Assembly: GCA_023954355.1 (NCBI GenBank)
Contig: JAMLID010000023.1
Coordinates: forward strand, 1 to 50,875
Source: Oligoflexia bacterium
GTDB lineage: Bacteria; Bdellovibrionota; UBA1018; CAIPTA01
DNA: 50,875 nt
Reading direction: 5' to 3'
The notes below the pieces were generated by a model, which saw only the letters and a list, made by a program, of their open reading frames with translations, was not told where the DNA came from and ran no database searches. Positions 49,682-50,875 of this stretch are shown in pieces (the stretch's first letter is position 1; the number at the start of each line of letters is the position of its first letter). A program made the translations under genes and the position numbers.

Positions 49682-50875
49682 GTTCTTAAAGACGTACATT
49701 TCAAAAACAGCCCTCTATCTTGCTAGCGCTGTTGTCTTAGTCGAGTTTTTATTTTTAAGCGCAAAGCCGTATGCTGGCGATCCCTATGCGTGGAGAGAAG
49801 AAGCTCGTAGTATTATTCTATACCAACAACTCTACATTGACCCTGATATAGCCAGTAAATTTGGTGAACCTGGTCAGTATTACGTCAGAAATATTCGAAA
49901 TGGTAAAAGCTACTCTAAATACGGAATATTTAATACAATTGCAGTCATCCCTCCTTTACTTATTGAGTACGTAATCACTGGCGAACTTCCTACTATGATC
50001 GCCCCTAGTAGAGCGCTTATTCTTTCACTTTATAGACTTGTCACTGTTTTTTTTATCGTTTTAGTATTTTTTCAAATATCCATAACACTAAGTAATAAAA
50101 AATTGGCTTCAATTATTTTTGTCTTAATGAGTATTTATAGCACCTATATGTGGCATTACTTGCGCGGAACTAACTCAGAAGCAACACAACTACTTTTATT
50201 TTTATCATTTTTTTATTCATACCTAATGTTTGAACGTTATAAATCAAATTACTTTTACTTTGCTTCATGGCTTTTTGTTGGCTGCTTGGTTTTAACAAAA
50301 TCATCCTATTTACTAATTGCAGCCTTATATTGCTGCTGGCACTTGTACAATGAATATTTTTTAAATAAAAAAAGACAAATCCTTGGCTTCATTAAACATA
50401 TTTTTTCATCTTTGCTCGTATTGGCTGCGCTTTTAGCTACTAATACCATTAAATTTGGGCATCCATTGCTTAGCGGCTACCATGCCTGGACGAATGAAAA
50501 TTTTCATTTAAACAACTCTACATTTGACTTTCTTTATCAAATTCTTTTCTCTGAGCAGTGGAGCATTTTTTCACATTACCCTATTTTATTACTATCGATA
50601 TTTGGCTTTTTTACTTTCTATAAGACTCATAAAAAAACATCTATTTTAATTTCAGTTCTATTTCTTTGCTATTTTCTATTCTTATCTAGGCTCTCTATTT
50701 GGAAAGGTGAATGGAGTTATGGGCCAAGATATCTTTTATTTATACTTCCAATTATTAGCCTACCCACTATTTGGACAATCGATTATTTAATACAAAAAAT
50801 TAAAACTAAAAATACATTTGCCATATTAGGCAGCTTATCACTTATAGGCATATTAATCTTTTTCATATACATACA
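49662..50875 (+). CDS. Polytopic membrane protein, GT-C glycosyltransferase-like (partial, runs off window)
   Basis: An open frame of at least 404 residues starting at ATG 49662 with no stop before the window end. It has about nine hydrophobic helices, an early loop with PYAGDPYAWREEARS, NGKSYSKYG, then a long run of membrane helices. Near residue 353 it has WKGEWSYGPRYLLFILPII, resembling the W/GPRYL segment common in GT-C (ArnT/PMT-like) integral membrane glycosyltransferases that use polyprenyl-linked sugars. The early D/E-rich loop between helices fits the same fold. Assignment is moderate. No ribosome site is visible and the start lies within the terminator stem of oppA. Confidence 0.65.
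   Translation, partial: MGWSGFLFLKTYISKTALYLASAVVLVEFLFLSAKPYAGDPYAWREEARSIILYQQLYIDPDIASKFGEPGQYYVRNIRNGKSYSKYGIFNTIAVIPPLLIEYVITGELPTMIAPSRALILSLYRLVTVFFIVLVFFQISITLSNKKLASIIFVLMSIYSTYMWHYLRGTNSEATQLLLFLSFFYSYLMFERYKSNYFYFASWLFVGCLVLTKSSYLLIAALYCCWHLYNEYFLNKKRQILGFIKHIFSSLLVLAALLATNTIKFGHPLLSGYHAWTNENFHLNNSTFDFLYQILFSEQWSIFSHYPILLLSIFGFFTFYKTHKKTSILISVLFLCYFLFLSRLSIWKGEWSYGPRYLLFILPIISLPTIWTIDYLIQKIKTKNTFAILGSLSLIGILIFFIYI

Overview
The window is about 50.9 kb of AT-rich, densely coding bacterial DNA. It carries an outer-membrane beta-barrel protein, a TolC/RND envelope pair, omega subunit rpoZ, ClpP/ClpX and many exported proteins, so the host is Gram-negative. The mix (many signal-peptide proteins of unknown function, an exported HExxH protein, an SleB-like wall hydrolase domain, a K+-dependent membrane pyrophosphatase, PdxS/PdxT) fits a Bdellovibrio-like member of the Bdellovibrionota. 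That placement is inference from gene content only. I see no rRNA or tRNA genes, CRISPR array, insertion sequence, integrase or phage gene; it reads as chromosomal backbone with lineage-specific secretome genes. No gene-free stretch exceeds about 260 bases.

Layout. 1-3.6 kb: the end of an unknown gene, acylphosphatase, a thioredoxin-fold protein and a large exported protein with an SleB-like domain. 3.7-5.2 kb: pdxS-pdxT, the vitamin B6 synthase. 5.4-9.9 kb: an ABC1/UbiB-type kinase, a small membrane protein coupled to an isovaleryl-CoA-dehydrogenase-like enzyme, a DMT exporter and a Bcp peroxiredoxin. 9.9-13.5 kb: a coupled CBS / STAS-coiled-coil / ferredoxin operon, an HDOD-like protein, a short LysR-type regulator with a candidate operator, and a lysine-rich exported protein. 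13.5-18.8 kb: SlyD-type isomerase, RarD-type transporter, SthA-like flavoprotein, fatty-acid desaturase, membrane-anchored J-domain protein and O-methyltransferase.

18.9-27.8 kb is the most lineage-specific block: a beta-barrel protein translationally coupled to an EF-hand lipoprotein, a Cys-rich exported mini-protein, an 887-residue exported coiled-coil protein, then convergent genes for a HEAT-like membrane-anchored protein and an exported HExxH protein. A nested inverted-repeat element of about 109 bases separates these from hppA.

28-33.6 kb: hppA, leuS and an OsmC-family gene. 33.6-38.9 kb: a tetR-tolC-RND operon without its usual periplasmic adaptor gene, preceded by a perfect inverted repeat and three AAACGTTT palindromes. 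39-43.3 kb: a SWIM-SNF2 helicase and a radical SAM enzyme whose SPASM/twitch-like cysteine module lies before the catalytic domain. 43.4-46.6 kb: clpP-clpX-rpoZ and an exported protein. 46.7-50.9 kb: dusB, a small conserved acidic protein, an OppA-type binding protein with no permease genes beside it, and an unfinished GT-C-like membrane protein running off the end.

No single complete new system can be proved by reading. The best candidates for undescribed biology are the barrel/EF-hand lipoprotein pair with its exported neighbours, the N-terminal-twitch radical SAM protein, the CBS-STAS-ferredoxin operon and the nested palindromic repeat.
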